Source of the DNA: Balanoglossus misakiensis
Lineage: Eukaryota; Hemichordata
Assembly: GCA_040954595.2 (NCBI GenBank)
Contig: CM082576.2
Span: 16,802,001-16,866,000, forward strand
DNA: 64,000 nt
Reading direction: 5' to 3'
Position 1 is the first letter of the stretch. Every line of letters starts with the position of its first letter. A program made the translations under genes and the position numbers. The notes beneath the pieces are model-generated. The model ran no database searches. It saw nothing but the letters and a program-made list of their open reading frames with translations, and was not told the origin of the DNA. Positions 36,651-49,327 of this stretch are shown here, one piece after another.

Positions 36651-37633
36651 GTGACCGTTCAGTTTTTACGGCCGGGGGGGGGGGGGGGGGTTGGCAAGTT
36701 TGTGTCACTGGTTTTCAAAATCAGGCCGATCCCCCCTTCACCCAGGAGCAAACAATGATGACCCCCCTTTGACAGACCCAAAAATATGATGACCCCCCCC
36801 CCCCCCCACGTCGAAAACATTCGCCGTCCTGATCCTATGTTCACTGTATGCAATAAAGTGAATGAGGCTCCTCACACCTCAATTGTAAATTTCTTAAAGT
36901 AATTGAAGTATATAATAGTATATCGTTGCAATAAAGAAATCTATGAACAAATGAAAATGACAATCAATACAATAGTTGCTAGAATTGTTAAAACAAGAAA
37001 AGTGGCGGGGGTAAAATACGGTGCTCAAAGTTGCATTTTAATGAACTCAAAAGCAAATTATCTCAATGTTAGGGAGGACAAATGTTAATTTTGCCACTCC
37101 ACTCAAAATAAGCATCGGGGTGGGATGGCAAGAAGTCTGCCCTGGTACACTTACTAGGCAAACCAGCGAATAAATGAAATGTTGCGAAGATTTGGCGTCA
37201 TCTTCGTCATGACATCATTTATAAAACTACTAGTATATAGAAGATGCAGCGCGAAACTATCAGTTATGCGAAATGGTGTAAACGATTATTCTACATTATG
37301 TATTTACTTTGTTAAATATTATCATCGGTGGGGTTGGGGTGGCAAGCACTCTGCCCTGGTACACTAGACAAACCAGCAAAAAATGAAATGTGGCGGAGAA
37401 TGAAGGGGTGGGTGAAAATTAGAAAATTTTGTAAAATAAAGGGCGCGAAACTGCAATTTTGTGGACTCGAAAGCAAAAGTTCGGTGGCAAAAGTATGTGA
37501 CCCCCCTAAACATTTAAAAAAAACACAGGTGACCCCCCCCCCCTCCCCTTTTTGGACTTCAAAATTTAGGTGACCCCCCCCCCCCTGGATTTTGCCGCCG
37601 CCCCCCCCCCCGGCGTAAAAACTGAACGGTCCC
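36651..37633 (+). mobile_element. Harbinger-like MITE copy B (uninterrupted)
   Basis: 983 bp with terminal inverted repeats GTGACCGTTCAGTTTTTACGGC and the inverse ending ACTGAACGGTCCC. Flanks are TTA (36648-36650) and TAA (37634-37636). Same orientation as copy A and homologous along its length, so it shows what copy A looked like before the nested insertion. Long G runs near the left end and C runs near both ends. No coding capacity. Confidence 0.9.
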
Positions 37634-37867
37634 TAAGCGGTACTGTCAGTTGTTGTTTTATCGTGAATAACTTCTTTTCTCTATAAAAAAATCATATCAT
37701 TGAAACAAAGATGACGATTATTAGGATTTTTGTTCAACAAGGTTGGTTGTATCACATTTCTTATATATGAACCTCATCAAATATAATCAATCTTTATAAA
37801 CTAGTATAAAATAAAGCTATAACACAGTTCTTTGTCTTCGCTTGAGGTTGATTTGGACCGAGAACTT

Positions 37868-40800
37868 CTAATACGTAGTAACGACCGCTGGTAAGGGTGT
37901 CACTCTGTGTTGTCGTGGAACCAGGTACTTTCCGTCGGGTGCGGGCATCTCAGTCATTGTCAGCTGACCACTTTCGATTTCTCTGGTCTTGGTTGTTGCC
38001 TTGGAGACGGCACCTTTGTAGAAAACGGCGGCGATGATAGCAGCTATGATGCCGAGCACGGCTACTGACGCGACGGAACACCCAACGATAAATGGCAACG
38101 TTATTGACGGGCTTGGCGGGAGAGTATTCGGTCTGCCTTCAGAGGATTTTGTTGTCGGTATATCGATATCCTCTTCGTCGGTGGTCATGGTTGACAGCAT
38201 AGCACTGGTAATGTGCATAGTCGACGGTGGTGGCGCTGTTCCTGCCGCGCTTTTAGACACTATCGCGGTGGATATTACATTCGATGGAGGGCCTTCGTTC
38301 CCGCTGGCGTCTCGAGCTTTCACGGAGAAGAAAATTGTTCCGTTCTCATATGTGCCAGGCGCTTGTACAATCACCGTTTCCAGTGCCCCAAAAGCCTTAG
38401 GCGCCTCTAAGTTCCCGACTGCGACGTCACTATTGGTCAGCTCATCACCGGAAGAGAAATTATTGGCAAAAGAAGTGAAGTTTCTACTGTAGCGGAGATC
38501 ATAAGCGTCAGCTGTAAATATAAACCATCATAGAGTATAAAATGTTGAATAAAAGGTATAACAAAGTATAATAAGGTAAATTGGTGTGATATTTACAAGT
38601 GATCTGTGTAACTTTTAAATTCACAGATCAGTGAAAAGTTAGAGTGCGTGCATGGTTGTTGGGTACGGCGGAGCTCCTTGTAATTATTTGTATCACGGTC
38701 ACTCCACACATGTGTGGAGTGACCGTGTTTGTATATTAGTATTGAAATGACAATGTCCCTGTCCAGTCATACAAAAGCATTTATACGCTAATTACAACGT
38801 ACCTGTGCCTTGGTCAAGATCATTGCCCGGTGCCGTCCACGCCAAGGTGATCGTCTTGTTGTCATACGACGTGTCAATCACTCTCAGATCAGTGACTCTT
38901 GATGGCGGGAAAAGGTCCCCTGCTGGAACTGTCACTGGTGCTTGGATGACGCCACCAGATCCGACTCGGTTGAAATCCCCGACGGGTTTAGTTGGTTGGT
39001 TGGAATTGTCAACTGGCGCCGCTGTAAAATTGAACACAGTACAGAGGATCCAACGTTTCTGTCTGCCACGTATAAACCTAACTTGAAAAAACACTGGATT
39101 GTATTTTATACTATATGTCTGTGTGTCCATGGTATCAATCTTGCCTCCAAGGTGTGTTCTAACACGCGTATATCTGTTTAGGTATGTTGAAAGATCATTT
39201 AAAATTTATGACCCCATATTTTTAACTTCGTGACTGTTTACTGTACTGCCAAGTCAAATAAAATGGACATTAGTTATAATAACTTTGGGGTATTTTGTCA
39301 GCGTGTTTGTTTTGTTCGTCAGTACGCGAAATTATTACAGTTTATAAGTTGAAAAAACAACAACAAAATGATGGAAATGATCCGAAAACTTACGTGGTCT
39401 CAATGGAAGCACGCCACCATGCGTGCTACTGGCACGAATTCCTGCACTGCCATTTGTGGCAGATGCCGTCACCTTGATGTTATACCGACAGTCTGGACAT
39501 GTGGCTGTCACAAAATCCTTAAACACGCCACTATAAACACCGTCGTCTTTAATCACGTCTGCACCTATAGTCACGTTCATACAGAATTCATGACGTACAT
39601 TATGTGACAATTTGACAATGTGTTAGTGACAAGAGAGCTGTTGAAATTACACACTGATTGTGAAAATCGATTTGTATTTTTAAATTGAATGTTAAAATGG
39701 TAGACAAACCTGCTCCATTATCGAGAAGCTGGACATCAACTGATGGATATGAAGATGGTCTGTCCACTGTGGCCTTGACGGTAGCACCAATGATTGGAGT
39801 GTATCCTTGTGTGACCTGAGCATAGATGTTGGTCCATGCTGGAACTTCAGTTATAAAAGAGCCTTTGATGTATGATGATATTCGTATTGGTTGAACATTG
39901 TCTCTGGCCAAAGATTGTACGGATATATCAACAGATTGCGGTAGGCCGCTTACCTCGTAGGACCATTCACCGGACTAAAAGAAAAAAAAAACAAGTATAA
40001 TTGAAACAAATATTCCTACTGATCAGACATGTAACACATGTGTTATCCTCCTTGCTCACCCACAAATCGATCCCACACTCTCACTGAATCGAAAGCTGTA
40101 TATGACGCGAGCGCTGATTGGTTGACAAAAGTGTTCTTTGCTAACACGCGCTAAATGTTATCCAATCGCGCGATGTGTATCAAAGGGACAGAGACTACAA
40201 CGTGCCAGACGACAGTTCCAGAGTCATTTATTCAATGTTTTCAACGAAGTTGGCTAATTTGTGACCGTGTGAGAAATATAATCTCACACACCAAGGACCA
40301 AGGGATTATATTAATCACACCCGTCGGGAATATGGCTCGTGTGGGACAGAAAATCCCCAACTCGTGTGCGAAATATGATCCCAGGTCCTTGGGAGTGTGA
40401 GATATCGATTCTAGTCATAAAACGAATATTGACACATACCTCCGCGGTGCCTGATATTTCAATAGCCACCGATTTTCGTAGATCGTTACGTAGGTACTCA
40501 GCCGATGAACTGTCGATGATACCTCCGCTCGGTTTTCTCAAGACGACGGAAACTACCGCAGTCGACCACAAGAAGGAAAATTTGGTGTTTTTTCCAATGG
40601 TATTATCAATGAAAGTAGATCCACGTAAGCTGTCACCAGTTGGTATGGACACCGACCTGCCATGCAACTAAACATATTTATACACATATTTAATGCTTAT
40701 TTATGTCGTTTAAAGAGTGGAGAATGAACTCAGTTTTGTTTCCTTTTTTTGGAGAGTGCTTCTGTGCGTTGTGTTACATCCTTGAACTTCAGATTTGCGG

Positions 40801-43800
40801 GACTGACCGGCGAAAGGCTTCTCAAATGTATTGTATGGTCATTTTATGAAACTTCCAGTCGATCGACCTATGACAAGATGGTTGATCCATTGTCAGTATT
40901 CAAGTAAAACTTGAACGTATTTTGACCGTTCACATACCGGTATTGGGACGTCTGTACTACCAGCTAGCCGTGACGTCACTGTTTCCGTGAGAGCATCGTC
41001 GAGACCCGTCGAGTTGCTGTTCTCTGGGTACGCAAATGACAGACCACTGGTGTTCATAGACAGTTTTAGCAACTTTTCATCTCCCAATGAACCAAATGAA
41101 ATAGTGTCTACTCTTATTTCTTTACTTATTAGCGTCGAGACCACATCTGCAATGTAAGGGCTAACATTCTCTCCTCCGTCGGTGATTAGGAGTACGATGC
41201 CACCATTGGCAAGTTTGCCGCCAAATTCGAGGACCTGTCGTGAGTGAAGATAAATCATCACTTTTGAGAGTATTGCCTTCCATATTTTACGCGTACAACA
41301 CGCAATTCCAAATATCTCCAATTTGGTATTGTTTGACATTTTCGATTAATTATTCTGTTCGACAAACATTATGTGAATGACCGGTTCATTTTTCGTTCTG
41401 CTTCATAGTTAGTGAAGGTCTGGCAACCTTCCAGAGAAACCACACACAATCATATATGTTTTACTTGAAGTTTCCAAAATAGTTTCAGTGTGTTTTGAAT
41501 ACTAGTATGTTTCCATTCCATTCCAATAGTCCATACAGTCGCTTGTTCAGTACATTTTTCGATTCAAAAGCTCTGTGTGACGCCATTTATTACATTTTAG
41601 TGATTACTGCCACCTACGTCCACTGCTGCATTGAGACCGCATCCAATGCAGGTAGACCCTCCTGCAACCGTCGGCAAAAGACTCGTCAGGGTATCTCGGG
41701 CCGTCGTCGTTTTTAATTCCACCAGATGTGAAAGTATCGTTGCTGCGCCGGAAAACTCGACAATTCCAACGAAGTTGCCTTCAGGCACCGTGGCTTGTAT
41801 GTACTTGGTTGCTATTTGGTTCAGAATTCCGATGCGGTCATTCTGAAACGTCATCAAACATCAATAAATGTAACAAGTTAAACCACAAATGAAAGCAGGC
41901 TTTTGAAACGTGTGTCAACTTTCACATCACTTACATTTTGGATGCTTATTATATTGTTTTGTCAGGTTTCTATTTCCTGTGTCTCTATATGCTGTTCTAT
42001 TTCAGTATTCCGATAAATTGGAAAAATGTATTTAAACAATTTCATTGTATACCTTTTAAAACAAAATCACAGATAAAGTGCAGTGTCTCCCCAGAAACGA
42101 TGGTCTTTTCCATGAAAAAAGTATTTAAAGTGGTACACCAAACACACGTACCAAGTTGTTTCGTGCACAAACGAAGAAAATGAAATAAACACCCATTCCT
42201 ACCGTATTCATACTACCTGATATGTCCAAAACCAAAACAATTCGGAGTGGGGATGACTTTATGATGCGAAAAGTTGGGGTTGTGTCTGCTCCAAGACGCG
42301 GGGGGTTTGCACCGCTTGCAAAGTCTTCAGATTCCATCATAACATCCCACGCACTTTTGTATAAACATTGTATGTTTTGTTGGTTGGGAGCCATTGCATT
42401 ATGGAGAGACTTCTTTTCGCCCCTGGCGTTACTGTGACAAAACTCAGACACCTAGCACAACAACAACAACAACAACAACAATAATATAATCGTAATCATA
42501 ATAACTCGCATATTGCACTAAAATCTATCCCACTGGAATACATAGTCACTCAATGTTATAAAAATATTGTCGCATTTCACCAGCGAATCGATCAGTCTCC
42601 GCCTAAGTTGCTTTGGAATAAGCTTATAAAACACTTTTCCCCATATATTATAGCCTAACTACTCCAATCTCTATGTTCTTACAGATGCAAGAAACGTATC
42701 AAATGAAGTTGTCTTTTGAAGAGAAGAAAGTAAATAAGGCATTTGCCTTAAAACATTTCAGGATTGCATTGGAGACGAAACAAGCTGCATCAACCCCGTG
42801 AGAGATGGTCAGCGCGTGGCCGTTATAAAAGTGTCAGTGCGCATTTTGAAGGCTTGTTTATGCCAACTCACGAATGTAGACTGCAAGGTAAGCTTATTAC
42901 TTACAGTTTCCAAAAAGCTTGCATACATGAAGGAGCCCGTCGCCTTCTGTTTGCTGTCCAGATCGGGAAAGAATCGACAATATTTATCTGGTAATACACC
43001 AGATTTAGGCTTGTATTCGCATGCGGTATAATTCACGGCATTATTCACTGTACCAGTGACTTCACCAGAACATTGAGTAATTTCCACGTGGCCCTTCTCG
43101 TTCAAGTAAAAGTAATTGCTGTCGTCGGTGGCGTACTCGTCAAAAAGGCCCCAGCGCAGATGGCCCCATTCGTGGACGATCACCCTACCTGCACACGTGA
43201 CAAAAATATTGGGCGTGGTTTGAGAATGTCACATGTCGGAATGTCATGTATATATGTATATATATGGTCGTCGCTCTTCGCATTTGTTAAAGGGACAGAG
43301 TCTCTCTTTCGCTGTCCTTTTTCCATTAATTATGTCTGATGCAAGACACTGTTTATTCTGATGTAAATGTGTATATATAGTGAATCAACGTTCAACCACA
43401 CACACTTTCCATCCCGCTTGTAGACATGAGAGTGAAAAAACTCATCAAAATGAATAACCGGTCTCTACCATTTATTCATTTTAGGCGAGTTTTTACTCTC
43501 ATATCATACAACCGGGATGGAAGTTGTGTGTGGTCGAACGTTGATCCAATATATATCCACACGTAGAATTACCTAAACGGTATCTTGTATCAATTGAAAC
43601 ATAATTAATGGGAAAAGGGCAGCGAGAGAGAGACGTTGTCCCTTTACACAAGGGGTGAGGGTGTTGGTGGGGTGAGGTATAACTTCTTCACCCTGGAATG
43701 TTAGGTGGTGGCTGCATTGAGGCACCTGTTGCGCGCTCTTGAAAGAAAGAGCCTTTCGTGATAGCTTCTGATTGGTCGCATCCAAGAGGTATAGGGTCCG

Positions 43801-46545
43801 CCCTGATATTTTACACTGAGTAATCTTTGTGTTTAGTACAATACATATCATGAACACTGGTGGCTGTATGCATGGTCTTTAACCTAAAACACTGTATCCC
43901 GATAGAAAGGATTTTTAGATTAAAACAATATTTTGGACAAAAATCTCAGTTATATGACTGGCATTCGAAATAATCCGATGAAGTTAGTGTGTCTAAAATA
44001 CAAACATCTTAAACATGTTGTTTTTACCCCAGTCTGTTTAAGATAATGCGCATATACGTGTATATATGTAGAAATTCAGACTGTGTCACTTGTTATATTT
44101 ACCAGGGTCGCCGAATCTATGCAACGTCCAATTGGCGTCGAGGACGAACTTCTCTGTCAGGTGAGTGTACTCGGCGCCTACCCCGCATTCCCGGAACTGA
44201 TAGCTGTACGGATTGTCTTGCCATCTCTCGTTCGGTCTGTCAATGATGACATTGGCGGCGTTGAATATCTCCGTAGTTGCCGGGTCATGGGCGATACTGT
44301 CACCCCATGTTCTGGGTATCAGAATGCTGATGTCTTTGAAGTATGCGCGTTGATGTGTGGCCTGGTACAACAGTGCGGAGGCATCGGTAAACATGCGCTG
44401 TACAATGCGAGACAAAAAAGCGAACCGTGATTATAATAACGATGTCTGTGTAGGGTATCACATTCCTATTACGATCGCGATCCGGGAAATTTCGGCCCAA
44501 TTTTATTTCTTGTCGTCGTACTTCTGTCGTCGTTACTCCCATTGACGTTACTTGGGAACGAAGAAATTATCTGCGAGGTTCGTGCAAACGCAGTATTTGT
44601 CTGACGAACGCATTCCTTGGTGTCAGTTATGTGTGTGTTTGCCATTTCCTAATTACACGTGTTTATGTTTTATTGAGCCGCCTAATCGAGTTTACAAACA
44701 ACTTTACATATGGTGAGTACTTCCGTAGCTATAGTGGCAGCAAATAGCATTGGAATGTGTCCACTGCGAGCTTGCAGAACCGACATCGAGTATTTGTCGG
44801 CGTAATAAAACGAAACGACAGTAAATGCAGCGTTAATTATTCATGGATTACATTTCACTGCTAAAAGCAGAATTTCATTAGAGGAGTTAGACTTGCTCCA
44901 AGTATTTGGGCTTCATTATGTTTAGGGAACGCGTAGCTACCCGAAACTACAAGCTCAGTCCCAAATTCGAAACTCACCTCACTACCAAAAACACGCTCTA
45001 GGCAATCATGCACGCAAAAAGTATTGACATTATTTATTAAGACAAAAAAAACGCCGAAAACACAAAAAGTATTGAGATTTAAACATCACCAAGCGACTAG
45101 TGGGCTAGTCTAAAGTGGAGTATAGGTATTGCGAGGGACATCCTTTCCATTCAATATTGTTTCTTTGCAAATAATTCCCTGGACATTCAAGATAAACTTC
45201 GAATCACGGTGCCCGTGTAAATTCACATTCCTGCGATCAAATGTTCAGTACAGCATGGGCACTTTGTTGAAATACAATGTAAGCTAAGACGTGGGGAGGT
45301 GTTTGAACAATTGAGCGTCGCTGGAGAAAACCAACCAATCAGGGAAAGCAACAGAAAGCATGGCATCAGTTCGGGCACACCCATATTGGGACCTAGTCTT
45401 GCTCCAAGACTGTGTGATAATGAAAATGAAATGCGCGTCTGTATACGTATAGAACGTCCTGTGGACGCGACGCTAATCACACAGCTTTGCCTGGCGGCGC
45501 GTCGTACGAAAGTTCCATTCCGTATCGACAGGCACAGCGACTGCCATAGAGTCTAATTGGGACCTATCACAATTACTGAGGCCTATGATTTTAAGGCCCC
45601 ACTGCCAAGTTTAACGACGTCGAAAACATGCATCACTTTTATTCGCGCATCGTACAATAATTATCATTAACCAAAAACAGCAAAATTGCCTTTCAAATCC
45701 TTCCCCATCGCTTTTTAGAGATTTTCTTACGGATATTTTGTAATGATTTTCTAGAGTTATACCCAAAGACGCAATAGAGGACGGTCTCACCCATTAATAG
45801 TATAACCATGATCTCCCTGGCTTATATACACGACTCAATTTATAACCGAATTTGGGCAATTAACAAAATCACAAAAAGACAATACCAAAAACACAGAGAA
45901 TATTAATTATAATAAAACAAAACGTAAAAAACACGAAATAAATGCGCGCAAAGAGGGCGAAATCCGAAAAAAGGAAATGTTAAAAAAATTACTTGATTAT
46001 GTTCCATAATTGGCCAATGGATCTGCTTGATGGAAGTACCTAGCTCTGTTGCGCTAAATATCTTTCTTTAAATGATGTCCATAGATGGCAGCAAGTTAAA
46101 CTCATGATGTGATGAGTGCTGTAATCTTGGATTGCATTGCCTTTGCATGAAACGTATTTCTCATGTGAGTAAGAGGGAATCACTTCTTATTCTTACGAGG
46201 ATATGCATTTTGAAAGAATCTCCGTTGGTGTATTCCCCTCCCGATATTCGCAGATTGTATGTTTCATAAATCAGACAACATCAACATGTTGATCAGTGTA
46301 TCAGCACAAACTTATACCATAATTGTGACTTTTAATGACTTTCGGTGGCGAGAACTAGAGGATCTTACCTGTAAATTGTCCACAAGTGTTACATTTTCAG
46401 GTATGCCTTCATTGATGGCAATCAAAATGCCAGAATATTCATTATTCTGGAGGGAAATCTTGGAACGGGACAGTAAACTACGTGCACTGTGTGATAAGAT
46501 CAAGCAGAATGCCAAGACAAGAAGTTGACGGTCAGAACCAGCCAT
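37868..46545 (-). CDS. CLCA family metalloprotease/VWA protein, 11 exons
   Basis: Predicted 1015 residues. Exons (high to low): 46545-46369, 44397-44103, 43188-42905, 42451-42203, 41842-41618, 41234-40938, 40667-40440, 39974-39710, 39558-39394, 39021-38803, 38511-37868; phases all agree. Order: signal peptide (MAGSDRQLLVLAFCLILSHS); N-terminal CLCA domain with ILIPRTWGD and the zinc site VHEWGHLRWGLFDEY (HExxH, then a downstream Glu); Cys-rich segment; VWA domain with the MIDAS motif LDISGSMN and LITDGGENV; beta-sandwich region; fibronectin III-like domain (LAWTAPGNDLDQGTG); Ser/Thr/Pro-rich stretch; a single membrane helix (VGCSVASVAVLGIIAAIIAAVF); and a short cytoplasmic tail with TREIESGQL. 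Family members cleave themselves and modulate calcium-activated chloride channels such as TMEM16A; they are not channels. Expected to be a type I surface protein, perhaps shed. Confidence 0.94.
38694..38727. repeat. Perfect 34-bp palindrome
   Basis: CACGGTCACTCCACACA followed by its exact inverse, in the last CLCA intron. It could form a cruciform or hairpin RNA with no loop; function unknown. Confidence 0.95.
42457..42484. repeat. CAA microsatellite
   Basis: (CAA)n run in the CLCA intron just before the exon at 42451-42203. Confidence 0.95.
43285..43652. mobile_element. Foldback MITE in a CLCA intron
   Basis: The left arm (TTAAAGGGACAGAGTCTCTC..., then CATTAATTATGT, TCAACGTTC, CCACACACA, TTCCATCCCG, ATGAGAGT, AAATGAATAA) is the inverse of the right arm with moderate divergence; arms are about 180 bp around a short centre at about 43468. 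The ends read AAAGGGACA/TGTCCCTTT. It lies between the N-terminal CLCA exon and the HExxH exon. Confidence 0.85.
44886..45112 (-). mobile_element. ~230-bp MITE-like repeat, copy 2
   Basis: Reverse copy of 25511-25738, in the first CLCA intron. In its own orientation it starts TTTAGACTAGCCCACTAG and ends GGAGCAAGTCTAA. Confidence 0.8.
45120..46255. other. CLCA intron 1 remainder
   Basis: No additional exon recognised; AT-rich, with a stretch near 45260-45560 of higher complexity on which I see no motif. Confidence 0.4.
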
Positions 46546-46585
46546 GGCTGTATGTATTTCTGCCCGTTTTCTCGGACAGACGCGA

Positions 46586-46595
46586 CTTTTTATAG
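46586..46595 (-). promoter_or_regulatory. TATA box of the CLCA gene
   Basis: In gene orientation CTATAAAAAG lies about 41 bp before the ATG, so transcription should start near 46560 with a 5' UTR of only about 15-20 bases. Confidence 0.65.
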
Positions 46596-46599
46596 AGTT

Positions 46600-48116
46600 G
46601 GTGTAAGTGTGGGTGGAGCAATCAACCACAAGGAATGACGCTCAAACAAAAAATCCCGCATCTGTGTTGGCTGTCAAAGAAACAAGGTTTGGGGCTATGT
46701 CTCCTAAGGAGTCGTCAATGATGCATTGTAAAAACGTTGCTGAGCAGTAGAGGTATACGGAAAGTAATTAGTATACACTGGTGTGTGCATTTCGGGCTCG
46801 TCCGGATTTGCAATAATCATTTTCAAAATCGTGAGGTTTAAAACTGGACATCCGCTTTTCAACCGGATAACGGTACGATCACCTAATAGTCTCGTGAATT
46901 CGGCCAGTTTGGGGCGTTCTTTTCGCTTTGGCGGTTAGATTTAAGAGCAAAAGGTAAACATGTCAGCCAATTTTAGGACAATTCAAATGGAAACGGTTAG
47001 CTTAAGTCAAAATACGCATTCGTGTCAAACACTTAGACACGTAGAAAATAATTAAAAATGACCAGAATGCAGCCATAGTTATTGGGGATTTTTTTCTGCT
47101 TCAATTTGTGCATGGAACGATAAAGTGATTTGGTTTGGCATAAAAACACAAATTAATAAATTAATTGATAAGGATTACAGCAACAAGTCAGATGGCTAAG
47201 TTATGCGTACAATGGTTATTTTGCCCACTGCAATGTCCGAGGTTATATCGTTACAAGCTGTTCAAATACTTTCACATAAATGCACAGTTCAGTAATGTCT
47301 AATTTGACGCCACATTCTTAGACCATATTTTCAACATCTTTGTGGTTTTCAGTGATAATGGACATTCCACGTCGGAAAACATGCAATGCGTTTACTGTTG
47401 TTGAGCAGTATATTGCAAGACAGGTAATTCAGGCAATCAACGCAGTCCACATGTGTGTTTACGGTAATGGTCTACAGGTGGTTTCTCTCGGCTGTCCGGA
47501 ATGCAATTGCACTGTCAGTCGCATCTCTATACAGCCATGTAAAGGGTTGTTGCATATGGCTAATATCAATTCTATATTGTTCAAGAATTGTATAGTTTTA
47601 ACTCTAAAAGTAGGGCGCTGTTTTTCATCATTTTCATCGTCCAGCCCTTTTTGTTGGATTCTGGCGAGATCCTCAATATTCACCAAAGAACGCTCAAGGT
47701 CACATTAGGTCAGTCGCAAAATGCCCAGGATCATACCAATATGGGCGAAGACAACTTGTAACGCTGTGATTTCAAAGTTTATTTTAATGAAAAAAAAAAC
47801 ATTTCTGCGCCATTCCATCATACTACAATCAGAGAAGTTTAAAAGAAAATGTCTACCTCTTGAACCATCTCCCTGATCCCGCCCCACAATATACACATGT
47901 TATACAAATGTTATACCCATATATATCAGTATAATGCTGTAGCGTAATATTGTATTCTGTTGTTGTAGTAAATGGGAAGCCCGTTGGAATAACTGTCGAA
48001 AACCACAGACAGAAGAGTGTAAAACGTGACGTTTACACACATTGTTCTTGGACTTAACGGAATAAACTCGTGTAAGGAATTCACATTTCTTTGATTTTAA
48101 AGTTGAACGTGTCTTA
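46600..48116. other. Upstream of CLCA, mostly unassigned
   Basis: No firm gene. See the weak candidate exon at 47459-47690. The rest is AT-rich with no motif that I recognise. Confidence 0.4.
47459..47690 (-). CDS. Candidate exon, unknown protein
   Basis: An open minus-strand frame of about 75 codons with a balanced composition: an acidic/Lys stretch (KGLDDENDEKQRP), then a hydrophobic one (IQFLNNIELILAICNNP) and a Cys-containing end. A possible donor (ACC/GTAAAC) follows at about 47461-47466. I recognise no family and found no partner exons, so it may be a chance frame or a transposon remnant. Confidence 0.2.
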
Positions 48117-48384
48117 GGGACCGTTCAGTTTTTACGGTTAGGTGGGTGCTGACAAAATCCGAGGGGGGGGGGGGTCACTTAAATTTTGAAATCCAAAAAG
48201 GGGGAGAGGTCATATTTTTTTAAACGTTTAGGGGGGGGTCACATTCTTTTGCCACCGAACTTTTGCTTTTGAGTCCACAAAATTGCAGTTTCGCGCCCTT
48301 CATTTAACAAAATTTTCACCCACCCCCTTCATTCTCCGCCACATTTCAGCCGTAACGGTACCTGAACGGTAACTGAACGATACC
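48117..48384 (-). mobile_element. Harbinger-like MITE copy C (internally deleted)
   Basis: 268 bp with a GGGACCGTTCAGTTTTTACGG left end and a degraded right end (ACTGAACGATACC); TTA on both sides (48114-48116, 48385-48387). Reverse orientation to copies A and B; it keeps only the C-tract end region. Confidence 0.85.
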
Positions 48385-48444
48385 TTATCTGTGCCTGAAA
48401 TGGAGATGTCATAGCATTACTGTGGTTTAACCGCACATTTTTGA

Positions 48445-48560
48445 TGCCACATGCTAGTTCAGGGGCCCGTTTTAGCAGTGATATATTGAGTATTTTAGCA
48501 TCGCTGGATTGAGCTCTTGTCCAATCAGAATGGCGGAGGGTAGCATGAAATACATGTAAT
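48445..48560. repeat. Dispersed ~105-bp repeat, copy 2
   Basis: Contains TGCTAGTTCAGGGGCCCG, TTTTAGCAGTGATATATTGAG, TTGAGCTC and CCAATCAGAATGGCGGAG, matching 7372-7481 and 62035-62145. Confidence 0.75.
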
Positions 48561-48698
48561 ATAATTGTCACTTTGCCATGCGCGATGCCCGTCTTGTCAC
48601 TTTTTGTCGTCTGCTTCATGTAATACAGTACTCGATCCCGGCCGCTCGTGTTATATGTCTCGAATTGTACGAAATGCGACGGGGGTTATTGCTTATAC

Positions 48699-49165
48699 AA
48701 TCTGTCGATCTACAGAGTCTAGCGGAAAACGTTCTTATGCGCATGTGCATGTTCTACGGATCACAACGGAATATGCAAATGATGAGACGGTGTTTGGAAG
48801 CAACCATGGATAATTTGGAACAATCCGTCGATCAACAGAGTCTAGCGGAAAACGTTCTTATGCGCACAAACCTGATGTGTTCTACGGATCACAACGGAAT
48901 ATGCAAATGATGAGACAGTGTTTGGAAGCAACCATAGATAATTTAGAACTAACCGTCGATCTACAGAGTCTAGCGGAAAACTTTTTTATTCGCTCAGGCC
49001 TGCGTGTTCTATGCATCGCAACGGAATATGCAAATGACGAGACGTTGTTTGGAAGCAACCATGGATACTTTGGAACAATCCGTCGATCAACGCAGAGTCT
49101 AGCGGAAAACTTTTTTATTCGCTCAGGACTATGTGTTCTACGCATCGGAACGAAATATGAAAATA
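48699..49165. repeat. ~126-bp tandem repeat, almost four copies
   Basis: GTCGATC(T/A)ACAGAGTCTAGCGG recurs at 48704, 48827, 48955 and 49082 (the last with a two-base insertion). Each unit has GGAATATGCAAATGA and GTTTGGAAGCAACCATGGAT. Steps of 123-128 bp do not keep reading frame, so it is non-coding. Confidence 0.92.
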
Positions 49166-49327
49166 ACTTTCTTAATTTGTTTAATTAAGGCCGAGTTACA
49201 AATGTTGAGCGAACTGGAGCTTACACGCAACTGTCAGCAGTGTAGATTATTCAACAATGAATGATAGGCCTAAGTTTACGTGCACCCAGGCTGTTTCGAC
49301 TCTATCATCATCTGAGACACTGTGAAT

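Noticed and set aside
36659-36853. Gly-rich frames in the MITE poly-G regions
   Set aside because: Generated by homopolymers in non-coding MITEs; not conserved between copies.
38694-38727. MicroRNA hairpin
   Set aside because: Perfect palindrome without loop and too short an arm for a usual precursor; kept only as a structural finding.
45223-45556. Two 85-codon frames on opposite strands
   Set aside because: Mutual shadows inside the first CLCA intron with no splice sites that fit the gene and no family resemblance.
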